Source: Luteibacter sp. SG786 (lineage in GTDB: Bacteria > Pseudomonadota > Gammaproteobacteria > Xanthomonadales > Rhodanobacteraceae). From it: a DNA stretch of 64,000 bases. Location of the stretch: assembly GCF_011759605.1 (NCBI RefSeq), contig NZ_JAAOYX010000001.1, positions 558,001-622,000 of the forward strand, in the 5' to 3' direction. Shown here piece after piece: positions 25,712 through 34,829 of this stretch (position 1 is its first letter; the number at the start of each line of letters is the position of its first letter). The notes beneath the pieces were generated by a model. It saw only the letters and a list, made by a program, of their open reading frames with translations. It was not told the origin of the DNA and made no database searches. The translations under genes and the position numbers were made by a program.

Positions 25712-27967
25712 TCAACCCTCGGGCTGACGAAGCTTCTCCACGATGGCGTCCATCGCGCGGTCGAACAGCAGGGTGGAATCGAGCACGCGCGCCGTGCCGC
25801 TGGCGAACGCCTGGGCAAGGCCGGCGAGGCTGTGGTCGGCCACCTTGAGGCCGCGGCGGTTCACGAAGAGGTAGCGACCGCTGATCGGGCTGATCCACGA
25901 CAGCTTTGCGCGATCGGTGGTGCCGTCGGGCGCCGTGAATTCCAGCCACTGGCCGACCTTGAGCTCACGCGCCTGTGCCAGGTAGCGCTCGTCGAAGGCC
26001 TCGTCGGCCAGGGCCTCCACTTCCTCGTCCGGCTCCGGCGCGGCCAGCGGTTCCTCGATGGCCTGGATGGCTTCCGGCAACGGCATGACGCTGGACACGA
26101 TGGTGCCCGAAGCAGTGTCGGGTGCGGCTTCGCCCAGCTGCTGGCGATAGAACGCATGCAGCTGCCCGAGCAGTTGCTCGGTGTCCGCCTCCTGGAAGGC
26201 CACCGCAGCGAGACCGCGGCGCAGGGTGCGCTCGATGCCGGGCAACGTGGCACGAAGGTCGCGGCGGCCGTTGAGGTCGTGCACCGGCCGGGCACTGGCG
26301 ATGAAGTCGTCGATGAAGCGCAGCGATTCGCGGAACTCGGGCGATTCCTCACCCTGGCGCAGCAGGGTGAGCACGATGTAGTTGGCCCACGCGCGCGTCA
26401 GCACGCCATAGACGAGCGGCGGCAGCGAGGCGCCGCCGATGCGACCGACGATTTCCTGTGCGGCGCGGCGGCGGGCCTGCTCGAGCTTTTCGCGGCCGCG
26501 GGTGGATTCCGCCACGCGCTGCTCGGCCAGTTCCGCGCGCTTGCGGCTCACGTCCAGGAAGTCCTGCAACTCGGCGGCGAGCTTCGTGAAGATGCCTACG
26601 TCGTCGTCGAAGTCGTGCAGCAGGCGTTCGACGATGGACTTCACCTTGTCGAACAGGCGTCCGTCGCGATCCGCTTCGACCGACCAGCCCTTTGCGGCAT
26701 CGGCCAGCGCATCCAGCAGTTGGCGCGCCGGATGCGTCTTGTGCGCAAACATGCGCCGGTCGAGGAGGGCGACCTTGAGATAGGGGATCTGCAGGCGCGC
26801 GAGCATCACCTGCATCTCGGTGGGGAGGTTGTGATCCTCGAGGATGAACTCGAAGAGCATGCCCACCAGATCGATGGTGTCTTCGTCCATGCCGGACACG
26901 TGCGCGGTCTGCTGGCCACGCAACTGACCGATCTGGGCGAGCAGTTGTTCTTTCAGTTGCGCCACGTCGCGCGTGACATCGGCCTGCGTGGCCAGCTGTG
27001 CCGCCTGATTGGGCAACACCGCGATCTGGCTTTGCAGGAGGGTGAGCGCGCCGAGCAACTCGGTGGGGCTGGGCAGCGGCCCCGTGGCGAGCGGCGCGCC
27101 AGGGGCGCCCGCCCCGCCATCGCTGCGACGCGCGGAGAAGAGGGCATGCAGCGATTGCATGAACTCCGCGGCCGCGGCGTCCGTGACCGGTGCAGCGGCG
27201 TGTACCGGCGCCGCGGCGGACACCGGGCCGATGGGCGCGGGCGCGTCGCTGCGGCGCGCGGGAATCTCGTGGCGCAGTTGCGGCAGCACGCCCGCGGCGG
27301 CCAGCTCATTGTTGATGTCGTCGTAGAGTTCGTCGATGCCGGCGAGCACGTAGCGGTCGAACAGCTTGTAGATGATCAGCTTGACGCGGACCTCCACCAC
27401 CAGCTCGCGCATCGCCTGCCGAAACGCCGCGGCGAGCGAGGCCGGCCCGACGGGGTTGCTGGCGTCGTCCATCCGGGTGCCGCCGCAGATCACCGAAAGG
27501 CGCTGGTTCACCGCGAAGAGCGCGCGGGCAAGGCGCTGCTCGTTCTTGCCGATCATGCTGGTGATCGCAAGCGATTCTTCCAGCTCGTTCTCGCCGACGA
27601 GGCTGAGTTCGATATTGGCGAGCGGACGTGCGCCGACGTCGGTGTCGGGCGCGCGCGTGCGGCCCGAGGAGAAGTCGGCCAGATCGCGGGCGACCTGGCC
27701 GAGGAAGGTGCGCTCGACGATCGCGCGTTTCTTGCGCACCTCGCGCATGCCGTCGAAGAACTGCGTCTGCGCGGCGTTGTTCTCGGCTTTCTCGGCCAGG
27801 TCGAACAGCGCGTCGTCGATGTTCTCGAACATGTTCGAGGCAAGCGCGTGCAGCCGCTTGGTGGCGAGGCCGCGCACCGTGACCAGCAGCGCACCCACGC
27901 GCTCGCTGCGCGGGTCGAGGCGCTGACTCAGGTCGACGACGTTGGACGGCTCGCTCGCGTTATTCAT
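25712..27967 (-). CDS. DUF1631 family protein
   Basis: This 751-residue protein matches the DUF1631 family of beta- and gammaproteobacteria. It is a large cytoplasmic, mainly helical protein with an N-terminal module (residues 30-230), a variable low-complexity middle (about 240-300), and a C-terminal segment LKVGQWLEF ... RAKLSWISPISGRYLFVNRRG that resembles a PilZ-like beta-barrel. Whether it binds cyclic di-GMP is unknown: the RxxxR and D/NxSxxG motifs of classical PilZ are not clear here. Annotations of this family as thymidine phosphorylase are misleading. It precedes nadC, and AGGA lies before the ATG. Confidence 0.85.
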   Translation of the reverse strand: MNNASEPSNVVDLSQRLDPRSERVGALLVTVRGLATKRLHALASNMFENIDDALFDLAEKAENNAAQTQFFDGMREVRKKRAIVERTFLGQVARDLADFSSGRTRAPDTDVGARPLANIELSLVGENELEESLAITSMIGKNEQRLARALFAVNQRLSVICGGTRMDDASNPVGPASLAAAFRQAMRELVVEVRVKLIIYKLFDRYVLAGIDELYDDINNELAAAGVLPQLRHEIPARRSDAPAPIGPVSAAAPVHAAAPVTDAAAAEFMQSLHALFSARRSDGGAGAPGAPLATGPLPSPTELLGALTLLQSQIAVLPNQAAQLATQADVTRDVAQLKEQLLAQIGQLRGQQTAHVSGMDEDTIDLVGMLFEFILEDHNLPTEMQVMLARLQIPYLKVALLDRRMFAHKTHPARQLLDALADAAKGWSVEADRDGRLFDKVKSIVERLLHDFDDDVGIFTKLAAELQDFLDVSRKRAELAEQRVAESTRGREKLEQARRRAAQEIVGRIGGASLPPLVYGVLTRAWANYIVLTLLRQGEESPEFRESLRFIDDFIASARPVHDLNGRRDLRATLPGIERTLRRGLAAVAFQEADTEQLLGQLHAFYRQQLGEAAPDTASGTIVSSVMPLPEAIQAIEEPLAAPEPDEEVEALADEAFDERYLAQARELKVGQWLEFTAPDGTTDRAKLSWISPISGRYLFVNRRGLKVADHSLAGLAQAFASGTARVLDSTLLFDRAMDAIVEKLRQPEG

Positions 27968-28045
27968 CGCGCATCCTGGATGTGTTTCTGGCCCCCGCCC
28001 GAGGGGTCATTGTGCGGGAACGAATGCTTTATAGCGTGACCCGCG

Positions 28046-28336
28046 TCACGGATTTTGTGCGCGACCGCTTTCCTGAGTAAAGCCCGCCAGCTGGAGGGTG
28101 CCGATGCCGGCCTCGGGCAGCATGACGGGAATGCCGTCTTCCACCCGGTAGACGACCTGGCCGTCGGTGGTGATCAGGCCTTCGGAGACGGGGTCGGCCA
28201 CCTTTTCGCCAGCCACGGTGTCGACCGAGCCGGCGCGGATGGCGTCGTTCAGCTGATCGCGCTCCTTCGCCGAGAGCGGACGGAGGGGGCGCTTGCTGAC
28301 CGGGCAGCAAAGGATGTCGAGAAGACGCTTGTCCAT
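28046..28336 (-). CDS. Trm112/YcaR-like small protein (UPF0434)
   Basis: The 96-residue product begins MDKRLLDILCCPVSKRPLRPLS and later has VVYRVEDGIPVMLPEAG, the two hallmarks of the UPF0434/Trm112-like family, in which a small zinc-ribbon-like domain contacts methyltransferases or other enzymes. Only the first Cys pair (Cys10, Cys11) is present, so zinc binding is doubtful. It is longer than the typical 60 residues because of an insertion and a C-terminal tail. It is divergent from purE. Confidence 0.8.
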   Translation of the reverse strand: MDKRLLDILCCPVSKRPLRPLSAKERDQLNDAIRAGSVDTVAGEKVADPVSEGLITTDGQVVYRVEDGIPVMLPEAGIGTLQLAGFTQESGRAQNP

Positions 28337-28409
28337 GGAATTGGCCGCCGCAAGGGGCCACCTGATGAAAGGAATGCCTTTACAATAGCGACTTTTGGGT
28401 GCTCCGGCC

Positions 28410-28925
28410 ATGACTTCCAACGGCGGTAACGAAGCGGACGCGCCACGCGTAGGCGTGGTGATGGGCTCGCGTTCGGACTGGGAAACGATGGAGCATGCCT
28501 CCTCCACGCTGGCCCGTCTCGGCATCGTGCATGAGGTTCGGGTGGTTTCGGCCCACCGCACGCCCGACCTCCTGTTCGACTACGCCGCTACGGCGCGCGA
28601 CCGGGGCATCCAGGTCATCGTCGCCGGGGCCGGCGGTGCCGCCCATCTGCCGGGCATGCTCGCCGCAAAGACACCGTTGCCGGTGCTGGGGGTGCCCGTG
28701 CAGTCCAAGGCCTTGAATGGCATGGATTCCCTCCTTTCCATCGCGCAGATGCCCGCCGGCATCCCCGTGGGCACGCTCGCCATCGGGCGCGCGGGCGCCG
28801 TCAACGCGGCCTTGCTGGCCGCGTCGGTCCTGGCGCTGCACGACGCGGACGTGGCTGCTGCGCTGGACGAGTTCCGCGCGGCACAGACCCGCACCGTGCT
28901 CGACGACCCGGACCCACGCACGTGA
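28410..28925 (+). CDS. purE: N5-carboxyaminoimidazole ribonucleotide mutase
   Basis: Class I PurE converts N5-CAIR to CAIR in purine synthesis. The 171-residue product has the phosphate-binding MGSRSD (residues 18-23), the catalytic VSAHRTP and [12 protein letters not shown], all standard for the family. Its stop overlaps the purK start as GTGA, so the two are translationally coupled. The ATG at MTSNGG is preferred over an upstream TTG because its N-terminus fits the family. Confidence 0.96.
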   Translation: MTSNGGNEADAPRVGVVMGSRSDWETMEHASSTLARLGIVHEVRVVSAHRTPDLLFDYAATARDRGIQVIVAGAGGAAHLPGMLAAKTPLPVLGVPVQSKALNGMDSLLSIAQMPAGIPVGTLAIGRAGAVNAALLAASVLALHDADVAAALDEFRAAQTRTVLDDPDPRT

Positions 28926-30076
28926 GCCGCACGCTTCCCACCGTAGGCATCCTCGGGGGCGGCCAGCTGGCCCGCATGCTGGCGCTGGCGGCGTCCCCGC
29001 TCGGCTTGCGCACCCTCGTGGTCGACCCCTCGGCCGACGCCTGCGCCGGCCAGGTGGCCGACCTCGTCGCCGCCGACTGGAGCGATACCGCCGCCCTCGC
29101 GGATTTCGCCGGCCGGGTGGATGCGGTCACCTTCGATTTCGAGAACGTGCCCGCCGCCACGGCCGAACGGTTGGCGGCGCAGGTCGCCGTCCATCCCAAC
29201 CCGCGGGCGCTGGCCGTGGCCCAGGATCGGCTTTCTGAGAAAACCCTGTTCCGGGAGTCGGGTCTGAACACCCCCGAATTCGCCGCCGTGGACAGCCGGG
29301 ACGATCTGGCCGCCGCGGTCGGGCGCATCGGCCTGCCAGCCATACTGAAGACTCGCCGCCTCGGCTATGACGGCAAGGGCCAGTTTCGCCTGAAGACGCC
29401 CGACGACATCGATGCCGCCTGGGCGGCCCTCGGGGAGGCCGGGACAAAGCATGGCCTCATCCTGGAGGCCTTCGTGCCTTTCGACCGCGAGCTTTCGGTA
29501 CTGGCCGTGCGCGGGCGCGACGGTGAATTCCGCACCTGGCCGCTTACCCGCAACTGGCACGTCGACGGCGTGCTGTCGCTCAGCCTTGCGCCAGCGCCGG
29601 GCACGTCGGACGAACTCGAACAGGCCGCCGTTGCGCAGGCGAGGGCGATCGCCGAACGGCTCGATTACGTCGGCGTGTTCGCCCTGGAACTCTTCGTTCG
29701 CAATGGCGAGCTGCTGGGCAACGAAATGGCGCCGCGCGTGCACAACTCCGGCCACTGGACCATCGAAGGGGCGCACACCAGCCAGTTCGAAAACCACGTG
29801 CGGGCGGTGCTCGGCCTGCCGTTGGGCGATACGGGCGTGCGTGGGGCGAGCGCCATGCTGAACTGGATCGGCGAGCTGCCCGATCCGGCGCCCGTCCTCG
29901 CCACGGCCGACGGCCACTGGCACGACTACGGGAAGGAAGCCCGCCCTGGCCGCAAGGTTGGCCACGCCACCATCTGCGCCAGCGACGCCGGCAGCCTGCG
30001 GGCGAAGCTGGTATCGGTCGGCGAGGCGCTGGGCCGCAAGGAGCAAGTGGCTCCGGCGATCGAGGTGCTCGGCTGA
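28922..30076 (+). CDS. purK: N5-carboxyaminoimidazole ribonucleotide synthetase
   Basis: PurK carboxylates AIR with bicarbonate and ATP to N5-CAIR, the substrate of PurE. The 384-residue protein shows the ATP-grasp layout: [16 protein letters not shown] at the N-terminus, [13 protein letters not shown] for the nucleotide-binding hairpin, and [15 protein letters not shown] with the metal-binding Glu/Asn. It starts at GTG within the purE stop. A REP palindrome begins four bases after its stop, followed by a strong terminator. Confidence 0.96.
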   Translation: MSRTLPTVGILGGGQLARMLALAASPLGLRTLVVDPSADACAGQVADLVAADWSDTAALADFAGRVDAVTFDFENVPAATAERLAAQVAVHPNPRALAVAQDRLSEKTLFRESGLNTPEFAAVDSRDDLAAAVGRIGLPAILKTRRLGYDGKGQFRLKTPDDIDAAWAALGEAGTKHGLILEAFVPFDRELSVLAVRGRDGEFRTWPLTRNWHVDGVLSLSLAPAPGTSDELEQAAVAQARAIAERLDYVGVFALELFVRNGELLGNEMAPRVHNSGHWTIEGAHTSQFENHVRAVLGLPLGDTGVRGASAMLNWIGELPDPAPVLATADGHWHDYGKEARPGRKVGHATICASDAGSLRAKLVSVGEALGRKEQVAPAIEVLG

Positions 30077-30080
30077 AAAC

Positions 30081-30164
30081 TGTGGGAGCCGGCTTTGCCG
30101 GCGATCCCGCGGCAGCGGGCAAGCAGGCCGCAAGCACCCCATCGCCGCTGAAGCGGCTCCCACA
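30081..30164. repeat. paired REP palindrome (copy D)
   Basis: The left half is TGTGGGAGCCGGCTTTGCCG with the core GCGATCCCGCGGCAGCGGGC; the right half, CCGCTGAAGCGGCTCCCACA, matches copies A and B. The left half matches copy C, so this copy combines the two half types. It sits between purK and its terminator. Confidence 0.85.
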
Positions 30165-30170
30165 GAAAGC

Positions 30171-30200
30171 AAAAGGCCGGGTCTCGCGACCCGGCCTTTT
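30171..30200. terminator. bidirectional terminator between purK and sodB
   Basis: A 13-bp perfect stem (AAAAGGCCGGGTC / GACCCGGCCTTTT) with a four-base loop has an A tract on one side and a T tract on the other, so it can work for both convergent genes. Confidence 0.85.
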
Positions 30201-30220
30201 CTTCCTTCCGGAAAGGAAAC

Positions 30221-30802
30221 TCAGGCGAGATTCTTCGCTGCGAATTCCCAGTTCACGATGCTCCAGAAGTTCTCGAGGTACTTCGGGCGGGCGTTGCGGT
30301 AATCGATGTAGTACGCGTGCTCCCACACGTCGGCCGTGAACAGCGGCTTGTCGCTGCCGGTGATCGGGGTGGCGGCGTTCGAGGTATTCACGATGGCAAG
30401 CGAACCGTCGGGGCGCTGCACCAGCCAGGTCCAGCCGGAGCCGAAATTGGCGGCGGCCTGCTTGTTGAACTCTTCCTTGAACTTGTCGACCGAGCCGAAG
30501 GCCTTGGTCAGCGCGTCGGCGAGCTTTGCCGGCGGCTCGGCCTGCTGGGATGCCGGGCGCATGGAATGCCAGTAGAACGTGTGGTTCCAGGTTTGCGCGG
30601 CGTTGTTGAAGATACCGCCGGAGGACGTCTTGACGATGTCTTCCAGGGACTTGCCCTCGAACTCCGTTCCCTTGATCAGGTTGTTGAGGTTCGTGACGTA
30701 GGTCTGATGGTGCTTGCCGTGGTGGAACTCCAGGGTCTCGGCGGAGATATGCGGCTCCAGGGCATTCTTTTCGTAGGGGAGCGGCGGCAGTTCGAACGCC
30801 AT
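30221..30802 (-). CDS. sodB: iron superoxide dismutase
   Basis: The 193-residue enzyme converts superoxide to oxygen and peroxide in the cytoplasm. It has the metal ligand His in [12 protein letters not shown], a second in [10 protein letters not shown], and Asp and His in [21 protein letters not shown] and NTSNAATPI are typical of the Fe rather than the Mn branch. The start at [10 protein letters not shown] has AAGGAGT upstream. It is divergent from grxD. Confidence 0.95.
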   Translation of the reverse strand: MAFELPPLPYEKNALEPHISAETLEFHHGKHHQTYVTNLNNLIKGTEFEGKSLEDIVKTSSGGIFNNAAQTWNHTFYWHSMRPASQQAEPPAKLADALTKAFGSVDKFKEEFNKQAAANFGSGWTWLVQRPDGSLAIVNTSNAATPITGSDKPLFTADVWEHAYYIDYRNARPKYLENFWSIVNWEFAAKNLA

Positions 30803-30911
30803 AGCGGGACTCCTTAGCGGTGGCTGGGGGAAAGAGGGTAGGCAGGGGAGGCAGGGTGCCGGCACTGCTACACTATGCAACTAGTCGCATTCTAATGATG
30901 AAAACCGAGCT

Positions 30912-31235
30912 ATGGACGTCGTAGACGAGATCAAGGCCATCGTGGCGGCCCATCCGATCGTGCTTTTCATGAAGGGCACGCCGGAATATCCCACCTGCGG
31001 CTTCTCCGACCGCGCGGTAAAGGCCTTGCAGGCGGCGGGCGCGACGTTCCACGACGTGAACGTGCTGGCCGACCCGCGCATTCGCGCAGGCCTGCCGCAC
31101 TACTCGAACTGGCCGACGTTCCCGCAACTGTTCCTCCTCGGCGAATTCATCGGGGGCTGCGACATTGTCGAAGACCTGCACGCCGCGGGCGAGCTCAAGC
31201 GCATGGCCGCCGACGTCGCGGGGACCGCGTCGTGA
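30912..31235 (+). CDS. grxD: monothiol glutaredoxin (CGFS type)
   Basis: The 107-residue protein has PTCGFS with Cys29 as the single active-site thiol, and WPTFPQLFLLGEFIGGCDIV in the glutathione-binding part. CGFS glutaredoxins carry and transfer 2Fe-2S clusters. It is coupled to the following SDR gene by a GTGA overlap and divergent from sodB, an iron/oxidative-stress pairing common in Xanthomonads. Confidence 0.95.
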   Translation: MDVVDEIKAIVAAHPIVLFMKGTPEYPTCGFSDRAVKALQAAGATFHDVNVLADPRIRAGLPHYSNWPTFPQLFLLGEFIGGCDIVEDLHAAGELKRMAADVAGTAS

Positions 31236-31999
31236 GTGCATTGCCGTCCGTGCGCCTGCCTGAGGGCTGGGCGCCGGCGCCCGGCGCGCTTGCCGGGCGT
31301 GTCGTCATCGTCACGGGGGCCACGGGTGGCCTGGGTGGCGAAACGGCGAAAGCCGCGACGCGGGCCGGTGCCACGGTGGTGATCACCGGGCGCAAGGTGC
31401 GCGCGCTGGAGAAGGTATACGACGAACTCGTGTCCCTGGGCGGCGGCGAGCCCGTCATCCACCCGCTCGATCTCGAAAGCGCCACGCCGGCCGACTACGC
31501 CGCGCTCGCCGAGGGCATCGAGAAAGAGTTCGGCCGCCTCGACGGCATCGTGCATGCGGCGGCGCATTTCAACGAACTCACGCCCATCGCCATGCACAAG
31601 CCGGACGACTGGCTGCGAGCGATGCAGGTGAACGTGTCTGCACCCTTCGCGCTCACCCAGGCCTGCATGCCCCTGCTCACCCGGGCGGACGACAGTGCGG
31701 TGGTTTTCGTGCTCGACGATCCCGACCTGGTGTCGCGCGCGCACTGGGGCGGCTACGGCGTTTCCAAGGCCGCCGTGGAACGCATGGCCGCCGTGCTGCA
31801 CGCCGAGAACGGCCGCGGACCGATGCGCGTGCACGCGCTCCTTCCCCCACCCATGCGCACGGCCCTGCGCCGCGCGGCGTACTACGGCGAGAACACCCTT
31901 GAGAAGCCGCTGCCCACCGCTTCGGCCGATGCCATCGTCTATCTGCTTTCCGGCGCCGCGGCGGACGCGCGTGGCGCCGTGCTCGACACCCGCAATTAA
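31232..31999 (+). CDS. YciK-like short-chain dehydrogenase with altered active site
   Basis: The 255-residue protein has the Rossmann motif TGATGGLG (28-35), NVSAPF (Asn134) and YGVSK (Tyr175, Lys179), so it is a classical SDR most like YciK. At the place of the catalytic Ser, 13 residues before Tyr175, there is Asp162 (sequence VFVLDDPD), so the usual Ser-Tyr-Lys triad is incomplete. It may have a different chemistry or have lost catalysis. It starts with GTG inside the grxD stop and its end carries the ribosome-binding site of the marC gene, so the three form one operon. Confidence 0.88.
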   Translation: MSALPSVRLPEGWAPAPGALAGRVVIVTGATGGLGGETAKAATRAGATVVITGRKVRALEKVYDELVSLGGGEPVIHPLDLESATPADYAALAEGIEKEFGRLDGIVHAAAHFNELTPIAMHKPDDWLRAMQVNVSAPFALTQACMPLLTRADDSAVVFVLDDPDLVSRAHWGGYGVSKAAVERMAAVLHAENGRGPMRVHALLPPPMRTALRRAAYYGENTLEKPLPTASADAIVYLLSGAAADARGAVLDTRN

Positions 32000-32011
32000 G
32001 GAGCTCCACCC

Positions 32012-32620
32012 ATGGAAACGCAGATGACGACCTTGTCAGCGGGCATCCTGCTGTTCCTGATCATGGATCCGCTGGGCAACATTCCGCTGTTCCTGGCCTT
32101 GTTGAAGGATGTGCCGCCGCAGCGCCGGCGCAAGGTCATGGTGCGCGAACTGCTCATCGCCCTGGCCGTGCTCGTGGCCTTCCTGCTCGGCGGTCAGTAC
32201 ATCCTCAAGGTGCTGCAGCTGCGCCAGGAATCGGTGAGCATCGCCGGCGGCATCGTGCTCTTCCTCATAGGCATACGCATGGTGTTCCCGCCGGTGGAAG
32301 GCGGGGTGTTCGGTAAGCCCGGCGAAGGCGAGCCGTTCATCGTGCCCATGGCCATCCCCGGTGTGGCCGGCCCCTCGGCCATGGCCGCATTGCTGCTGCT
32401 CACCAATTCCCAGCCCGGGCGCACGGCGGAGTGGGGTATCGCCCTGTTCCTCGCCTGGCTCGCGACGGCGATCATCCTCCTCAGCTCCACGTTCCTGTTC
32501 CGTTGGCTGGGGGAAAGCGTGCTCACCGCCATGGAGCGGCTGATGGGCATGCTGCTGATTGCGCTGTCGGTACAGATGTTTCTCAGTGGTCTTTCCGCAT
32601 ACCTGCATATCGCCGTCTGA
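32012..32620 (+). CDS. MarC-family (YhgN-like) membrane protein
   Basis: The 202-residue protein has six hydrophobic helices and the family motifs LIMDPLGNIPLFLALLK near the N-terminus and PMAIPGVAGPSAMAALLLLT in the middle. MarC-family proteins are inner-membrane proteins whose transport substrate is not established; links to drug resistance have been withdrawn for E. coli MarC. AAGGAG lies 8 bases before the ATG, overlapping the stop of the upstream SDR gene. Confidence 0.9.
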   Translation: METQMTTLSAGILLFLIMDPLGNIPLFLALLKDVPPQRRRKVMVRELLIALAVLVAFLLGGQYILKVLQLRQESVSIAGGIVLFLIGIRMVFPPVEGGVFGKPGEGEPFIVPMAIPGVAGPSAMAALLLLTNSQPGRTAEWGIALFLAWLATAIILLSSTFLFRWLGESVLTAMERLMGMLLIALSVQMFLSGLSAYLHIAV

Positions 32621-32715
32621 TCGACGTTCGGCACATTGCCGCAAGAACATACGCGGCGGTAGGGTTACTGTCATAATTGCCCGCGAGCATGTGGACGTCT
32701 AAGGGAGCCCAAGCC

Positions 32716-34422
32716 ATGCTGAGCATCGATCAGACCTTGCTGGAACGCATGCCGTGGTTGGCGCAGCATCCGCGCCTGCGCAAGCCGCTGGTCGGCATGC
32801 TGGAAAGCCTCGCGCACGAAGACCGTTTCAATCGCACGCTGGCCCTGGCCGGTCCGGCCCAGGGCTTCGAGTTCTGTGAGAAAACACTTGAAAACCTAGG
32901 CGTCAGCTGCCGTGTGACGGAGCGCGAGCGGGAGAACATTCCGGTCGAGGGTCCGCTCATCGTTGTCGCCAACCATCCGCTGGGCATGGTCGACGCCATC
33001 GCCCTCATCCAGCTCATCGGATCGGTGCGCCGCGACGTGCGCATCCTGGGCAACGACGTGCTCGCCGCCGTGCCGCAACTCGGCTCGCTCCTGCTCCCCG
33101 TCGATGTGTTCGGCAAGGGGGCAACGTCCAAGATGCGCGCGGTGTTCCGTGCCATCGAGGCCGGCGAGGTGCTCATCATGTTCCCCGCGGGCGAGGTCTC
33201 TCGGATGCGCGCCGGCGGCGTGCGCGACGGCAAGTGGTCCGACGGCTTTGCGCGCATCGCCATGCGGGCCGGCGTGCCCGTGCTGCCCGTGCATATCGCT
33301 GCACGGAATTCCGTGGCGTTCTACGGCCTTTCGATGCTGGCCAAGCCGCTCAGCACCGCCATGCTTCCGCGCGAAGCCACCTCGGGCCGCCAGCGCGTGG
33401 GTTTCCGCATCGGCAAACTGGTGGACGCCGAAGAACTGAAGCAGGCCAGCGGCGGTTCGTCCGAACAGGCCGCCAAGCTCATGCGCCGCCACGTGTACCG
33501 CGTGGCGCGCCAGCGCGGGTTGGTGTTCGGTGGGCAGACGCCGCTCGCGCATCCGGAACCGGTGGAGCGCGTGGTGGCGGAGCTGGACCAGGCCGAGTGC
33601 CTGGCCGAGCTTGCGGACGGCAAGAAGATCCTGCTCATGCGCGGCTCGTCCGACAGCTACACGATGCGCGAGATCGGCCGCCTTCGCGAACTCACCTTCC
33701 GCCGGGTGGGCGAGGGCACCGGCAAGCGGCGCGACCTCGACGCCTACGATCCGCTTTACGAACACCTGGTGCTGTGGGACGCGAAGGCATTGCGCATCGT
33801 GGGCGCCTATCGCTTCGGCCACGGCGGCCGCCTCATCGCCGAGCACGGCATGAGCGCGCTGTACACCTCGAGCCTGTTCGACTATTCGCCGGCGCTGGAG
33901 TCCCGCCTCGCGCAGGGTCTCGAACTCGGCCGCAGCTTCATCGCGCCGGCGTACTGGCGGTCGCGTGCCCTCGATCAGCTCTGGCAGGGCATTGGCCTGT
34001 ACCTGCAGCGTCACTGTGAGCTGCGCTACCTGTTCGGGCCCGTAAGCATGTCGGTCACGATGCCGCGCGAGGCCCGCGAGTGGATCGCCGCCGCGCACCA
34101 GCATTTCTTTGGCGCACCCGGACTGGCCGCCGCCCGTCTTCCGTTCGTGATCCCCGAGACCACCATCGAATCGGTGCGCCGCGAACTGGAAGGTCTCGAC
34201 CCCGCAGCCGGCCTGGGCAAGCTCAAACACCGGCTCGACGCGCTGGGCGTCACCCTCCCGGTGCTCTACCGGCAGTACGTGGACCTCGTGGAGCCCGAAG
34301 GCGTGCAGTTCCTCGCCTTCGGCGAAGACCCGGAATTCTCCGGGTGCGTCGACGGCCTGGTCATGCTCGATCTGGCCTCGCTGAAGCCGGCCAAGCGCTC
34401 GCGCTACCTCGGCAAGAACTGA
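32716..34422 (+). CDS. two-domain acyltransferase (PlsC-like + OlsB-like), OlsF-like
   Basis: The 568-residue protein joins two acyltransferase domains. Residues about 75-260 form a PlsC/LPLAT domain with NHPLGMVD (His87, Asp93) and FPAGEVSR (156-163). Residues about 290-490 resemble the GNAT-like OlsB/hemolysin family (REIGRLRELTFRRVGEGTGK, DLDAYDPLYEHLVLWD, ELGRSFIAPAYW). The same pairing occurs in OlsF, which makes ornithine lipids: the C-terminal domain N-acylates ornithine and the N-terminal one adds the second acyl chain. A role in ornithine or another aminolipid is therefore likely but unproven. The ATG at MLSIDQTLL has AAGGGAG upstream. Confidence 0.82.
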   Translation: MLSIDQTLLERMPWLAQHPRLRKPLVGMLESLAHEDRFNRTLALAGPAQGFEFCEKTLENLGVSCRVTERERENIPVEGPLIVVANHPLGMVDAIALIQLIGSVRRDVRILGNDVLAAVPQLGSLLLPVDVFGKGATSKMRAVFRAIEAGEVLIMFPAGEVSRMRAGGVRDGKWSDGFARIAMRAGVPVLPVHIAARNSVAFYGLSMLAKPLSTAMLPREATSGRQRVGFRIGKLVDAEELKQASGGSSEQAAKLMRRHVYRVARQRGLVFGGQTPLAHPEPVERVVAELDQAECLAELADGKKILLMRGSSDSYTMREIGRLRELTFRRVGEGTGKRRDLDAYDPLYEHLVLWDAKALRIVGAYRFGHGGRLIAEHGMSALYTSSLFDYSPALESRLAQGLELGRSFIAPAYWRSRALDQLWQGIGLYLQRHCELRYLFGPVSMSVTMPREAREWIAAAHQHFFGAPGLAAARLPFVIPETTIESVRRELEGLDPAAGLGKLKHRLDALGVTLPVLYRQYVDLVEPEGVQFLAFGEDPEFSGCVDGLVMLDLASLKPAKRSRYLGKN

Positions 34423-34829
34423 CGCTCCGAGCCCTGGGGGTCTGTGGGAGTCGCCACCTCGGCACGGCCCGGGCTCGCACGGCTGACGCCCCGAAAATGT
34501 GTAAGGTGGTTCTTACACCGCCCAGCACTCACATCCGTGACGAACAAAAAATATATTTCAAAACAATGACTTGAATAGCATTGATGCCCATGTAGGAAAA
34601 AGTGGTATTTATCAAATGGGCGTGAAAACGTTACAAATCTGTCATACAATGCCGTTAAAGTTGGCTTAACAACTGTCGCCACCGCGTCCATGGATCGGGC
34701 CGGCCCATACGAGACGACACAGCCAGAGATTGGGGAAACCACACGGGTAGCGCATTGCCGGGCTCAACGCCAGGTCGCCGTCCGTTTGGCCGAAAAATTT
34801 TTCGTTGCAAGCCACAGGGTCGACCATTA
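34423..34829 (+). other. 407-bp leader region of the TonB receptor gene
   Basis: No gene is visible. The first 100 bp include a decayed REP-like half (TGTGGGAGTCGCC at 34442). The next 150 bp are AT-rich, unlike the rest of the window, and carry a promoter candidate. The last 170 bp would be an untranslated leader with short GC hairpins; it resembles no riboswitch that I recognise. Confidence 0.4.
34622..34650 (+). promoter_or_regulatory. candidate promoter of the Oar-like receptor gene
   Basis: GTGAAA and TACAAT (four and five matches to the sigma-70 consensus) are separated by 17 bases within an AT-rich tract. Transcription from here would give a leader of about 170 nucleotides. Confidence 0.45.

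Noticed and set aside
25085-28039. Long plus-strand frame opposite nadC and the DUF1631 gene
   Set aside because: Antisense shadow with low-complexity product; the minus-strand genes carry family motifs.
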